This document shows positions 23,801-36,400 of a DNA stretch of 64,000 bases, piece by piece. Origin of the DNA: Membranipora membranacea (lineage: Eukaryota; Bryozoa; Gymnolaemata; Cheilostomatida; Membraniporidae); assembly GCA_914767715.1 (NCBI GenBank), contig OU612070.1, forward strand, positions 2,187,501-2,251,500, in the 5' to 3' direction. The position numbers and the translations under genes are program-made. The stretch's first letter is position 1, and every line of letters starts with the position of its first letter. The notes under the pieces were generated by a model. The model saw only the letters and a program-made list of their open reading frames with translations. It was not told the origin of the DNA and searched no databases.

Positions 23801-26800
23801 TATCTACACAAGATATGGGGTATCTACACAAGCTATGGGGTATCTACACAAGATATGGGGTGTCTACACAAGCTATGGGGTATCTACACAAGCTATGGGT
23901 TATCTACACAAGCTATGGGGTATCTACACAAGCTATGGGGTATCTACACAAGATATGGGGTATCTACACAAGATATGGGGTATCTACACAAGATATGGGG
24001 TATCTACACAAGCTATGGGGTATCTACACAAGATATGGGGTATCTACACAAGATATGGGGTATCTACACAAGATATGGGGTATCTACACAAGATATGGGG
24101 TATCTACACAAGATATGGGGTATCTACACAAGCTATGGGGTATCTACACAAGATATGGGGTATCTACACAAGATATGGGGTATCTACACAAGATATGGGG
24201 TATCTACACAAGATATGGGGTATCTACACAAGCTATGGGGTATCTACACAAGCTATGGGGTATCTACACAAGATATGGGGTGTCTACACAAGCTATGGGG
24301 TATCTACACAAGCTATGGGTTATCTACACAAGCTATGGGGTATCTACACAAGATATGGGGTATCTACACAAGCTATGGGGTATCAACACACGCTATGGGG
24401 TATCTACACAAGCTATGGGGTATCTACACAAGATATGGGGTGTCTACACAAGCTATGGGGTATCTACACAAGCTATGGGTTATCTACACAAGCTATGGGG
24501 TATCTACACAAGATATGGGGTATCTACACAAGATATGGGGTATCTACACAAGCTATGGGGTATCTACACAAGATATGGGGTATCTACACAAGATATGGGG
24601 TATCTACACAAGATACGGGGTATCTACACAAGCTATGGGGTATCTACACAAGATATGGGGTGTCTACACAAGCTATGGGGTATCTACACAAGCTATGGGT
24701 TATCTACACAAGCTATGGGGTATCTACACAAGCTATGGGGTATCTACACAAGATATGGGGTATCTACACAAGCTATGGAGTATCTACACAAGCTATGGGG
24801 TATCTACACAAGCTATGGGGTATCTACACAAGATATGGGGTATCTACACAAGATATGGGGTATCTACACAAGATATGGGGTATCTACACAAGCTATGGGG
24901 TATCTACACAAGCTATGGGGTATCTACACAAGATATGGGGTATCTACACAAGCTATGGGGTATCTACACAAGCTATGGGGTATCTACACAAGCTATGGGG
25001 TATCTACACAAGATATGGGGTATCTACACAAGATATGGGGTATCTACACAAGCTATGGGGTATCTACACAAGATATGGGGTGTCTACACAAGCTATGGGG
25101 TATCTACACAAGCTATGGGTTATCTACACAAGCTATGGGGTATCTACACAAGCTATGGGGTATCTACACAAGATATGGGGTATCTACACAAGCTATGGGG
25201 TATCTACACAAGATATGGGGTATCTACACAAGATATGGGGTATCTACACAAGATATGGGGTATCTACACAAGATATGGGGTGTCTACACAAGCTATGGGG
25301 TATCTACACAAGCTATGGGTTATCTACACAAGCTATGGGGTATCTACACAAGCTATGGGGTGTCTACACAAGATATGGGGTATCTACACAAGATATGGGG
25401 TATCTACACAAGCTATGGGGTATCTACACAAGATATGGGGTATCTACACAAGATATGGGGTATCTACACAAGATATGGGGTATCTACACAAGCTATGGGG
25501 TATCTACACAAGATATGGGGTGTCTACACAAGCTATGGGGTATCTACACAAGCTATGGGTTATCTACACAAGCTATGGGGTATCTACACAAGCTATGGGG
25601 TATCTACACAAGATATGGGGTGTCTACACAAGCTATGGGGTATCTACACAAGCTATGGGTTATCTACACAAGCTATGGGGTATCTACACAAGCTATGGGG
25701 TATCTACACAAGCTATGGGGTATCTACACAAGCTATGGGGTATCTACACAAGATATGGGGTATCTACACAAGATATGGGGTATCTACACAAGATATGGGG
25801 TATCTACACAAGCTATGGGGTATCTACACAAGCTATGGAGTATCTACACAAGCTATGGGGTATCTACACAAGCTATGGGGTATCTACACAAGATATGGGG
25901 TATCTACACAAGCTATGGGGTATCTACACAAGCTATGGAGTATCTACACAAGCTATGGGGTATCTACACAAGCTATGGGGTATCTACACAAGCTATGGGG
26001 TATCTACACAAGCTATGGGGTATCTACACAAGCTATGGGGTATATACACAAGCTATGGGGTATCATTGTCAAGCAGCAAACTTATGACTGTGTGACAAGG
26101 CTAAAATTTCAATGACTTCTGCACTTTTTGGTTGACAAATGATTAGCAGGCAATATAAATTGATTTAAAATGATGAATGCCGTGCCAAAAAGCTATCAAT
26201 AGCCCTGTCATAGTACAGTGTAATATTCAGTTCATAGTCCTATATTCTGATTCTTTCATCGATAACAGTTAAAAAACAAGGTTAGTATTTTAATAGTAGT
26301 GTCGGGATAGCTGTGTCGGGTTGAGATAGCTGTGCGGTGTCGGGATAGCTGGTAATAGCATTTCATTTTGGTTAGGAAAGTAGTCGCTAATGAAATGCTA
26401 CTACCGGCTATCTCGACACCGTTAGCGCTTAAACTAGGTTAGTATATTTGGATAACAAAATAGCATGCACCAGATTACAGTGCAAATCGGGAAGCAACAA
26501 TTAGCCTGTGCTGTGTAGGTAATTCAAGAAAACACAAGGAAAAGTAGAACAGGGTTTGTCACTGGCTCGCTTTAATCCGCCGCCTTACCCCTGAAGTTCT
26601 CTTGGCAACATTTTGGCTTACCTTTGTCATAAATTCTAAAGGGAGTATAACACCATCAAATGTAATGATAGACTCTATTTCTTCTGGATAACACATGGCA
26701 TAGGCTTGTGTTCTCATAGCTCCCATACTATGACCTGAAAGTAAGAATATATACCTGAAATCATCAACCAACCTTAGCACTTAGCAGCACTTCATCTCGC

Positions 26801-28279
26801 CACAGTCTGAGTTTTAAAGCATACTAATAATACATGAGTCACTGAATGGATAAATTATTTCTGTAAATTTAATGAGGTTCAGTGCATGATTCATTGTGGC
26901 CACTGATATGGAATCACGGATACGCACACAGGTGAATACACAGTATTTGTGAAGGATTTCTCACAACTGATATATTATATATTTTCCGGCTTCCTGTAGG
27001 ATAGTCATGTGGCATATACTATATCTGCAGCACAGCAATGGTGGGGGTGTCTTCCATCAAGAAAGGCAACAGTTAAGGTTATGAGATTCCTAAACCAGTG
27101 TTCCATTGTTGACTAAATGTTTCCAAATGACGGATTATCATTGGTTTGTTAGTTTAGGTACAAAACCTAACCAAACCAAGAATATAACCCAACAGTATGC
27201 ACCATCTAGAGTTATATAAATTTAAATCCGAATATATATATTATAGTCATATGCTTGTGTAGGGTCAGATACGATATAAGCATGTGTTTATATAAGAGTG
27301 ACTTCTCCCTACTTTAATCTAATTTGAGAGATTAGATTAAACTTGTATCAGTGACCAAGTAAAAGCTCCTTTTGATGGACAAGCAAAAATTAAGCAACAT
27401 GCAGGAAAAAAGTAACACATTAAAGATTGATGCCCAGCCTGATATCCTGTCTTTCAGCTTCCATGACAATGAAAGAAACAAATGATGTCTGGGAATATTC
27501 TCAAAATACTAATTTATCAAACTTACCTATCAGGTTGAATCTTGACCAGCCTAGTTGTTTGACTACTGATCTAACACCTTGTAAGTCTGATGCAGGTGAA
27601 AACGGAACTCCCTTAGGTAGATGACTAGACCACCCATGCCCGGGTAACTCAACACATGCCACACACCTCTCCCCAACACCTGGGTAGATTTTTTTTTAAA
27701 GAAATTACATGTCATATGTACTCAATAAAGTACCAAAAGACCTACATGGATGAATCAAAACGTGCTAAGACCAAATAAGAGATTATTGCCATTGAACACC
27801 AACATGGTTTAAAAGTAAAATGTACAATGATGACTCTAGCCTACGAACAACACCAGGGCGGAGTAAGCCCTTTTCGTTGACATGTGCAAACGCTGATTAT
27901 ATTTTACTCAAAGCGCCTACAATTGACTGTCCCTTCATCTGTATACCTTAGTAGAGTAAATTGTAGCTAGAGTTTAATTTAGCTAGGTAAAGGATGAAAT
28001 AATGCAAGCTAACACTTATATTTTGCTAATCGAGTAGAGGGCTAGGTAAATTTAGCTATTACATAGACATCAAATAACGGGCGTAATATTGAGCTTACCA
28101 CTGTCAAGGAAGTGTTTCATTAGCGGGTCAAAAGATCCTGCATTGTCCAGCCAGCCGTGTACGGCAAGAAACTTCTGCGCAGTTGGCTTGTTGATGCCCC
28201 AAAATTTGTAGCAGACATCTCCATACCCGACCTTAACAGCGAGGTCACGGCAGAACTGAGAGGCCATTTTGGTGGTCAT
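17847..28279 (-). CDS. Serine hydrolase-like alpha/beta hydrolase (SERHL family)
   Basis: Alpha/beta-hydrolase of 328 residues. Eight exons in transcription order: 28279-28099 (ATG), 27679-27527, 26734-26622, 20335-20149, 19788-19742, 19452-19370, 18889-18793, 17972-17847 (TGA); phases match at every junction. Key pieces: FLAVHGWLDNAGSF (oxyanion region HGWLD), VELPGHGWSSHLPKG, GHSMGAM with the Ser nucleophile split by an intron after IG, and the catalytic His in FDGTHHFHM near the C-terminus. Size and motif order match vertebrate SERHL/SERHL2, whose substrate is unsettled. No signal peptide, so probably cytosolic or peroxisomal. The third intron (20336-26621) is unusual in being filled by a 5.36 kb satellite array. 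The start at 28279 is the first ATG in frame before the conserved region that keeps a normal length. Confidence 0.9.
18636..18705 (+). repeat. Possible tRNA-like SINE head
   Basis: GTGGCACTATAGGTAGGC followed by GGGTCGTGGGATTGAA resembles RNA polymerase III A and B boxes at a plausible distance. It lies in a hydrolase intron. Weak; no tail or duplicate was confirmed. Confidence 0.3.
20701..26064. repeat. 20-bp satellite array, about 268 units
   Basis: Uninterrupted head-to-tail repeats of TATCTACACAAGCTATGGGG. Every unit is exactly 20 bp: no insertion or deletion across about 5.36 kb. Variation is confined to a few positions: C or A in AG(C/A)TAT, the last G to T, TATC to TGTC, GGGG to GGAG, CTACAC to CTGCAC, plus single sporadic changes. 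Combinations recur as blocks; 22801-23040 is identical to 23041-23280. A TATATACACA variant is found only near both edges (20741, 26041). Short inverted sequences TGACAAT (left) and ATTGTCA (right) bracket the array. It lies in intron 3 of the minus-strand hydrolase. It is free of stops in all three forward frames, which produces giant false ORFs. Confidence 0.97.
26336..26420. repeat. Foldback (hairpin) element
   Basis: GGTGTCGGGATAGCTGGTA and adjoining AGCATTTCATT pair with AATGAAATGCT, ACTACCGGCTATCTCGACACC. Arms are about 32 bp with a loop of about 20 bp. A partial GTGTCGGGATAGCTGTG copy precedes it at 26300-26316. Located in the hydrolase satellite-bearing intron. Confidence 0.65.
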
Positions 28280-29220
28280 CTGAAATCTTAGTGGAAAAAT
28301 CAATCTGATGCAGAGTTTGAACTTGTGCATAGCATTTTCCCGATAAAAGTTAGATAGAGGCCTCATCGGTGGCATAGTTTTATGCTTCCAACTTGCCATT
28401 GCAAAACAAACTTTATAAATGCATGGAAGCATATACCAGCAAGCAACAGTTGCATAGTTCAGTTCATCAAACCACCAGATATAAGTTGTAATGGCCTCAT
28501 AGGTGGTGGTATACGATGAACCTTAGGGTATCGGACTTGTGATAGTTGAGATTCACTGACCTTAGACTAGGACTATAATAAAGTCATTAAAACAACAAAC
28601 AGGCGACTCAAACATAGCAAGTTAAGGCAAAGGCTTTTTGCAAGAAGCCTCTAACTAAGATCACCTTGCCTCAGCCCAGTGACCCGGGACATTTAAACAT
28701 GCAAGTCATACTCAACAAGCAAGTGCACCAGGGAGATCATTAGTGACAACATATACAATCATCAGGACACACCCACGCAACCACTGGACTCGGGCAGACC
28801 TCTGACTGCGGACATGACTCGTACTGGCTATCGACCAGCATGGCCTGAGCAGGGGTCATTGCAGTGCTGACGCAAGCTTAGTCTATCTGTTCACAATGTA
28901 ACAATCTTATGACCGGATGTAGGGTATGGCCTGTTGTCTTAATTTTAGCCTTGGAAAAAATGAAAATAAGAGACCTTCAGTGCAGCATCAGTGAGTGATA
29001 GGAAGATTACACTTCAAGTAATATGAGAAGGCCTAGGAGTAAATAATATTTCAACTGATTCTGATGGACTCCAGAGCAGTCTGATTCTACCACAAACTCC
29101 TTTGGGTGTGAACACCAAAGGTCTACTCCAAAACCTGGACTTTGGCATGATGATGTTTGACTGCACCCTTGAGGGTTTGTTGCTTGACGAAACAACAATA
29201 ACAACAACTTAAGGAGGGCA

Positions 29221-29280
29221 GTCAAACCAAGGAGTAAAAAAACTCTTGGTCAAACCAAGTCTTTAACTCCTTGGTCAAAC
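29221..29280. repeat. Double micro-palindromic insertion with three target copies
   Basis: Three exact copies of GTCAAAC (29221-29227, 29249-29255, 29274-29280) separate two family 1 inserts. The first is 29228-29248, CAAGGAGT...ACTCTTG. The second is 29256-29273, CAAGTCTTTAACTCCTTG. Confidence 0.8.
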
Positions 29281-29362
29281 ATTGCCAAAGACCAAGGTAA
29301 GGTAGGTTTTGGAGTGGACTGACCTATGGTACCAGGCTTAAACTGCAACAAGTAATGAATAT

Positions 29363-29397
29363 GATTAACCAAGGAGTATTTCACTAATTGGATTGAC
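29363..29397. repeat. Decayed micro-palindromic insertion, family 1
   Basis: A 21-bp insert (29370-29390) starts CAAGGAGT and ends ACTAATTG, two changes from ACTCCTTG. It is flanked by GATTAAC and GATTGAC (6 of 7). Confidence 0.55.
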
Positions 29398-29620
29398 CAC
29401 TATTATCCTTTGCAGCCAAGGGCATAGTTTCCCCTGTTACATCAAGGTTCATAGTAGCTAATACCCTTGGTTATTTGCTTGGTTGCAGCAAAGCTCCTTT
29501 TCATTTTCTGATTTTATGTAAAAAAAATGGAAAACCCAGTGGCTGTACTAACAATCAGCCTTGAATTGAGAAAGGTCAAAGTCCAAACATAGCCCGAAAG
29601 CAAGGATTTCAAGAGAAATC

Positions 29621-29741
29621 CCATTCTGCGCATGCTCAGCTCTGGGCATGCCCAGTCAGATCACGAGAGTCAGTATGGAGAAATCCTTGCCGAAAGTGTC
29701 ATACTGACTCTCGTGCCCAGAGCTAAGCATGCGCAGAATGC
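29621..29741. repeat. Hairpin repeat
   Basis: CATTCTGCGCATGCTCAGCTC with CACGAGAGTCAGTATG downstream pairs with CATACTGACTCTCGTG and GAGCTAAGCATGCGCAGAATG. The left arm has an extra 15-base insert. Likely a foldback element. Confidence 0.6.
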
Positions 29742-30476
29742 GAAAGTGTGGCTACGTTGACAATTAGGAGTTGTCCCTTTTCTGAGTAGCGGTACACAAC
29801 TTCAAGAAAGGATTATTGCCAGACTGCCCACCCTCCTTGCTTATAGTCCTAAAAAACGGAAGGATGGGGCGGGTAGGGGTCAAAATTAAAGAGCTTGTGC
29901 CTTTAAGAGACTTATGTGAAGATTTTTATCCATGTTAACTTCCCAGGGATTGAAGTGTAATGAGTATCAGCTAATCTTTCCTTTCCAAATAAACCTTTTT
30001 TTTATACCATCATTTAGAACTGGAGCAGAATCAAATAATTATTGCTATTAGATTTAAGTCATGTTTTATTTAATTTGTTTTTTTCCTGTAGCCAAAATTC
30101 ACTTCGGTTCTGCCAGACCAATAAGTTCTTATAATTTAAGGCAAGCATGTTGAGAGGTGAACAACGAGATGATAGATTATGCCCATGGTCGCGAAAAAGC
30201 TCGGCTGATTAATCTTATCATATGACAAGAAATTCAGATCACATAGTCAGTAATTAACAACTTCAATTATGTCTCAGGACTCAGATGTGACCCTTTGGGG
30301 TTATGAACATAAACTACTGACATTCTTTGATGGCGCTTGATTTTAAAGAGCAGTCTGTGACTATTACCATGAATATTGGTAGTGTACCTCATTTCCTGTT
30401 TCTCATTGCACAATATTGGTAATACACCTTGAGCTGACTGAAATGACGACAATTTAGGCTCTCTTCCCCTGAGCTA

Positions 30477-31548
30477 ATTTCTAATCATTATAAGCCCAGG
30501 GTTTTTTCACCTCAGTGGATATGCAACAGGGGATTTTCCTGTCCCACTCATTTGGTCAACTAAACTTCATGCTTGCACAAGGGATACGGATAAACTTAGC
30601 GCGCTCATCAATGCTGCTATAGGTGCAGATTCAAAACTGAATTCTGTAACTGCAGTAGTGAGAATTGCTGTAGCACTAGTTTGGATACAGGTTTTTACTA
30701 TGATTAGCACAACACTATACCTGACTGTGGCATTATGGAAATACAGGAGGGGGATTAAAGTAAAAGTTGGAGACAGTGAAGAAGCAAAGCCACCAAAATC
30801 TGAGCAGATATCAGCGGATGGTAGTAGAACGTCAGGTGACTCTACCAGTCTATTTCCAGACAATAAGGTCAGTTAACTTGACGGGTATTATAAAATATGT
30901 TATATGCTGAGTTTGACTAAGTTATGCTTTGCATAACTTGAACTTTGTGTTGATTAGTACATTTGATAGCTCATTTTAGTGTTATGAACTTTATTCCCTC
31001 GTTATTTTGCAGCCTGAAATGGCTATGTATTATACTTTGGTACTTAGCACTTTCGTTTGGCTGCCAATGATGGGTGCTGGGGTAGAAATAGGAGCAATTC
31101 AGGGGGAAAAGCCAAACAAAACGAATCGCAAGCGTGCCGTTTTTTCTCTCATTTTTAATCTCAGCTGTTAATGCCGTAATGCAAGCTGTAGTAAATCCTG
31201 AGCTCAAAAAAACCTATATAAAGGCATGGAGTTTCATATTTGGATCGGAAAATTTAAAAGTGGAAGCTGGCATTGATGCTACCAACACTGAGGGAAATCG
31301 GCCTTCTGCGCAGGAAGGTTCTGCTAAACCCAACCTAGGTCTGAATGCTACAACAAGTATCTTTGATAAAAAGAGACAAAATTTCAACCAGCTAATCCTG
31401 TTGATCAAACTAACAATGGAAAACAGGTCAGTTCAAGGATCAAAAATGGAGTAGACAAAAATGTTCAACAAAAAGTCGCTCAAAATTCATATCGGACAAT
31501 GAAGTTGAAGAGGTGACAAGGTTACTCAATAAGGTATTGTTGGATTAG
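30477..31548 (+). pseudogene. Broken partial copy of the GPCR gene
   Basis: Closely matches the intact GPCR at 33485-36498 but begins abruptly at 30477, opposite position 34000 in the intact copy, so TM1 to TM3 are absent. The first part (to 30867, donor GTCAGT) keeps the frame from SPGFFHLSGY through FPDNK. The second exon starts at 31013 and is frameshifted around 31100-31135, giving a stop shortly after FNLSC. The coding tail is shortened by an internal deletion but ends with the same LLD and TAG (31546-31548) and AATAAA at 31610. Intron and 3' flank are also duplicated. Non-functional as a receptor. Confidence 0.9.
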
Positions 31549-31829
31549 GTGCAGATTCTGCAGCCGGTGTGTAATACAGTCAGTTTCTAAGATTTAATTT
31601 TCATGTTTTAATAAATCATTGTGTAACAACCACTTCACACCGAATCATCTTTTCAGTGCCGCTGTGACTTGTTTTGGCTATTGTATCGATTTCACAAAAA
31701 AAAGAGCCAACTACTCAATGATAGCAATAGTCCATGGCTTGCATTGTTCTGTAGAGGGTAGATGATACATGTGATTGAGGTGCTTGTAACGTTCCAAAAG
31801 CTGTACTATGATGTGTTTCAATATCATTT

Positions 31830-31863
31830 ACGGACGGACGGATGGACAGGCGGACAGACAGAC
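31830..31863. repeat. Tetranucleotide microsatellite
   Basis: Imperfect GGAC/GACA units (ACGGACGGACGGATGGAC then CGGACAGACAGACAG). Confidence 0.75.
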
Positions 31864-32269
31864 AGCTCAGTTACTGATACATTATCTATTCAGCCATCAT
31901 TTTCATGGCATATAAGTAACTAGTTTCATTAATTTAGCATTTGCAAAGACTGCCCAGCACATGTAGGTTCCATTAGGTGCAGCCCGGGTAAAACGTGTTG
32001 GGTGGTTAGGTTTACCTGGTTGTGGATTGTTACTGCTGCTACACTAGGGTATCTCCATACTTTATATTATGTTTGTAAATAGAACTGATACGACCTCAAA
32101 AGTTTTGATACTTTTGATAGAACCTCAAAACTATCGTTTTTCGGTTGGATTATCACTTATTGTTTTACATAGTATTTACAAAAGCTGTCGATGTACTCTA
32201 GCTTGTCAATATGTCGTATCCATATCAAAATGGGCCGTCAGGCGGGGGCAAGAGTCTTGGGAGCTCAGC

Positions 32270-32410
32270 CTAAGCCGTCTGTGTAGCACCACCTCCTGTA
32301 CACTCACCTAACTTATTTGACCCCTCTGCGCAAATAGCAGGAAACATATTATTGTCGTAGAATATTACCAAATGGTATTTAAGTGTCCTCAGCAACAACA
32401 GTCTATTTTC
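32270..32410 (-). pseudogene. Isolated duplicate of the last profilin exon
   Basis: 141 bases, the same length as the real last exon (37257-37117), with an acceptor CAG and an open frame ENRLLLLRTLKYHLVIFYDN...KLGECTGGG to TAG. Only this exon was copied, since the duplication ends nearby, so it lacks a start and the first two exons. It could act as an alternative 3' exon only for a transcript starting far upstream on the minus strand, for example from the profilin promoter. Confidence 0.8.
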
Positions 32411-33361
32411 CTGTAAAGCAAATAGATGAAAAGTATTTATCATGGTTGAGACAAAACTTTGTTACATGAAAAGAAATTTACATCACACCTGTTTGACTAA
32501 TACTATGAATATTGGTAGTTCACCTCAAGCTGACTGGAATGGGACAACTTAGAATCTTTCCCCTGTACTACAACTCAGTGATAATAAAGCAAGATGGTGT
32601 TGACTGTTGATGCATGGGTAGCTTATCTTGACAAGCCTTGGTTGTGTGTTTGTTTCCTCCCCTCCCTCCCCTCCCCCACCCAATCAAGAAGGGAGCGACA
32701 TTATAATTGTTGCCCAGTGTAAGGCATAGACACAGACAGGTTTTGTCTGTAGAACTCCTTTTTTAAAAATCATTTATGATAACCACGCAACTAGTGATGT
32801 CTCCGTCTTGTGCGATTTGTCTCCTCGAGATACTGTCTCGTCTCGTCGAGACAGACACTCTCGATACAGGTCGAGAGTTGTTCATTATAAACATTGTAAT
32901 GATGATTACCCAATGGGCCATATGTACAGTCAACACCTAACTATACTGTATTATGATGTATTATCGTGACCACTGATCTTCCAAAATGAGAAGAGTATAC
33001 TGAAAAGGCCCCCAATGTTTGTTCAGAAGCCTAGACTGATGTAATATCAAAATTGATAAAATCATTTCTGTATCATATTCAATTCCTAGATGCCAATAAA
33101 GTGGCAGTTTTCAATTTTATCGGCATCAATATATTTCTCGGTCTTGTCCTCGTCTCAAATGTTGTTGCTGTCTTAGTTTCATCTTGTCTCGCCAAAATCT
33201 GACAGTTTGCAATCACTACATGCAACCATAGCCGTGGCCTCAAAGCAATGTATTGGTTACCCAATGAGCGGAAGTTCAACCATCTCTGCAAAATTCAAAA
33301 AACTTTGGGTGGAAAAGCCCATAGCTAATTTCTGTCGTAACTTTAGGGATGCGAAATACAT

Positions 33362-33495
33362 GCAATAGTATTATTGTAAGTTGTGAGTTAGGGATTGTTG
33401 AGTGAATGGTCATCAGAATGACATTACAGCAATAGTATTATTGTAAGTTGTGAGTTAGGGATTGTTGAGTGAATGGTCATCAGAATGACATTACA
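33362..33495. repeat. Perfect 67-bp tandem duplication
   Basis: 33362-33428 and 33429-33495 are identical. The second copy contains the ATG at 33485 that may start the GPCR; the first copy contains the same ATG upstream. Confidence 0.92.
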
Positions 33496-36400
33496 CAATG
33501 TCTTACACATCTTTGGACAATATTATACATGCAGTTTGAGTGTGACCATGAACATTAGTTCAGTCGGCCAACACAACACTACTGTGCATGATGGTTATTT
33601 CTATATTATCGATGAGACGCAACTGGCAAGCGGAGTTAATTCTTTATTGCTGCTGATATTAGGCATCAACATTTTAATTGGCGTGCCGATGAACTGTATA
33701 TCGATGATGATTCTATGTTGTGAGAGGCGTTTGACAGCGCTGAGGAATATATACATCGGGTATACTGCATTCATAGACTTCGCTATCTGTGGAGTATACA
33801 GTATAATTTCTATGGTTGCATTAGTTCAGGGTAAAATATCCAAACTAGTCTGTGAAGTTGCAGCAGGCGTTCAAACTGTCCATCTTCAAACGAAGCTCAT
33901 GACTGTCGCGTTCATTGGTATACTTCAAGTGATCCGACTACAGTACAACAAACACTCGGAGTACTCAGGCATTTTCAGTAGATCGTTTACAATAACTGCA
34001 TTTCTAATCATTATAAGCCCAGGGTTTCTCCACCTCGGAGGATATGCAACAGGGGATTTTCCTGTCCCATTGATTTGGTCATCTAAACTTCATGCTTGCA
34101 CAAGGGATACGGATAAACTTAGCGCGCTCATCAATGCTGCTATAGGTGCAGATTCAAAACTGAATTCTGTAACTGCAGTAGTGAGAATTGCTGTAGCACT
34201 AGTTTGGATACAGGTTTTTACTATGATTAGCACAACACTATACCTGACTGTGGCATTATGGAAATACAGGAGGGGGATTAAAGTAAAAGTTGGAGACAGT
34301 GAAGAAGCAAAGCCACCAAAATCTGAGCAGATATCAGCGGATGGTAGTAGAACGTCAGGTGACTCGACTGGTCTCTTTCCAGACAATAAGGTCAGTTACC
34401 TTCTTAAACATATACTTGTATAATGTGATATGCTACATAATATTATGTATATTTTATGTATACTGTTGTTAACGTGATATATCGCCTTTTCAGTTTCTCA
34501 GGAATTACTTGTCCCATCTAAAAAAATTACTTCACTGACACGTTGCTAGTAGTCTGACTTATATTTCATACCGCAAATTTTTTTAAACCGCACGCTTCTA
34601 ATTTGATTAATTTTACATTAACTAATAAAATACATTGAAAACATATAGGCAGCAATGGGCAAAATGATGCAGTAAATTACTTTATGCAAAAGCGTGATGA
34701 GAATCTATGCAGTATTACATGCAAAGCACATTGTGTACAACAATGGATCATCTTTTTTGGGTGATTGTTTAGCATCGAAAGAGAAATGTTTATGCTCATA
34801 ACTTCTCTACTATTGAATTTACATCTAACGCCACAATCAAAACCTCGAAAATACTCTCTAGTTTAATGGAAGCTGGTGTGTATAACATGTTGTTTAACCT
34901 ATTTTCGGTTTTTTGGCTGGAGAGGAGTGCATGTTTTGGACCAAATAAAGCTAGTATAGCCAAAAAAAATCCAAATATCTCAAGATGTAAAGCCATAATC
35001 ATAAATCGCTTCGATCAAAATCTAGACAATCTCCTGCTGTTCATCATGCTAACAACAAATTTGGTTTACATCTTTCTGAATTTCTGAATTTTGGCTGGGA
35101 AATTTTGACCTAAATTAGTGAAAATTTGAGTTATCATCTGATTCAGTTGTGACAACCAGGATGTGTGAGCTGGTAAGATTATTGTTGGAAGCGACAGTAC
35201 AAGACCAAAATGGTATAATAAATTGGAAATTTTAGTTTGTGCGTTAATGGGGTCGCATGTAATGAGGGGTCAGAAATGGCCCTATTACTATTGCAAAAAT
35301 CAATTTCAAGTCTCGACGACAGGAGGCCCAAAAACATCATGTTTCACTAAAATGTCACTCCTCCAGTTAGTGCCATGCTTCCTCTATATGGTGAAAGCAT
35401 AAACTAATCAAATACCTCAAAAACAAGGCACAGAGGGCTCAATTTAAAAAGGCCACCTTTTGCCCCAAAATGAACTTCCAGAGGTCACTGTGACCAGGGA
35501 GTTACAGAGTTTTCAAACTCCTTGCTGTGACTCAACGTCAAATATTTGGGAGGTTTTAATTGTGAAAATAACTATAACATAATATGATCACCAATACAAT
35601 ATTTATAAGTTTAAAAAGCGATATATCACGTTAACTCGCACTGCAGGTTTTAAGCCCCAGCAAATCATGCAGGTAAAGACCTGACAACAACTTGTATTGG
35701 ACAGGTGGCACGGCAGAGATGAAAGATTTTGGACAAAATTACCATTGAGTGTGACTTAGTTATGCCTAATAACGCTAATAAAACATAAGTTGAACTTGTG
35801 TTGTTTGTTCGCTTAGCACAGTTGATAGCTCATTTTGTTTTGAACTTCATTCCCTTGTTATTTTGCAGCCAGAGATGGATATGTATTATACTTTGGTACT
35901 AAGCACGTTTGTTTGGTTGCCGTTGAGTGGTGCTGGGTTTGCAATTGGAGTATTTGAGGAAGAAAACCAAAGCAAACGTATCGCAAGCGTGCCATTTTAT
36001 CTCTCATTTTTAATCTCAGCTGTTAATGCCGTAGTTCAGGCTGTCGTCAATCCTGAGTTCAAAAAAACTTATATAAAAGCATTAAGCTTCATATTTGGAT
36101 CGAAACTTTGTAATTCAAAAGTGGAAGCTGTTGTTGAGGCTACCAACACTGTGCCAAATCGGCCTTCTGAGCAGGAAGCCAACCTAATAGCTTTGAGTGT
36201 AGAAGCTACTAGGAGCTATTTAAATCATGTGAAATCAAAATCAGCAAAAAGGAGACATAGCCGCTCTATCGGATCTTACATGACAGGTCTGAATGGTACA
36301 ACAAGTATATTTGATAAAAAGGAGATAAAATTCCAAACAGCTCATCCTGTTGATACAACTGACACAGGGAAACAGGTCAGGTCAAGGAACAAAAATGGAC

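Larger units (their letters stand above)
28280..30476. other. Intergenic region with several small insertions
   Basis: No supported gene. Open frames here are short and lack domain similarity. Contents: a double micro-palindromic insertion (29221-29280), a decayed one (29363-29397), a hairpin (about 29621-29741), and at 30360-30475 a repeat resembling 32495-32570 (shared TGAATATTGGTAGT and AGCTGACTG-GAATG-like text). The right edge at 30477 is the breakpoint of the duplicated GPCR segment. Confidence 0.55.
31549..33361. other. Flank of the duplicated segment
   Basis: Holds the 3' UTR of the broken GPCR copy, a GGAC/GACA-type microsatellite at 31830-31863, the duplicated last profilin exon (32270-32410), a repeat at 32495-32570 also seen at 30360-30475, and a GTCTCGTCTCGTCGAGAC-like hairpin near 32825-32875. 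No intact gene seen. Confidence 0.55.

Noticed and set aside
20701-26064. CRISPR-like array
   Set aside because: Units are directly adjacent with no variable spacers, and the genome is eukaryotic; it is a satellite.
20693-26115. Three overlapping ORFs of about 1800 codons on the + strand
   Set aside because: A 20-bp unit free of stops is open in all three frames and encodes the same 20-residue cycle in each. The region is an intron of a minus-strand gene, so these are repeat artefacts.
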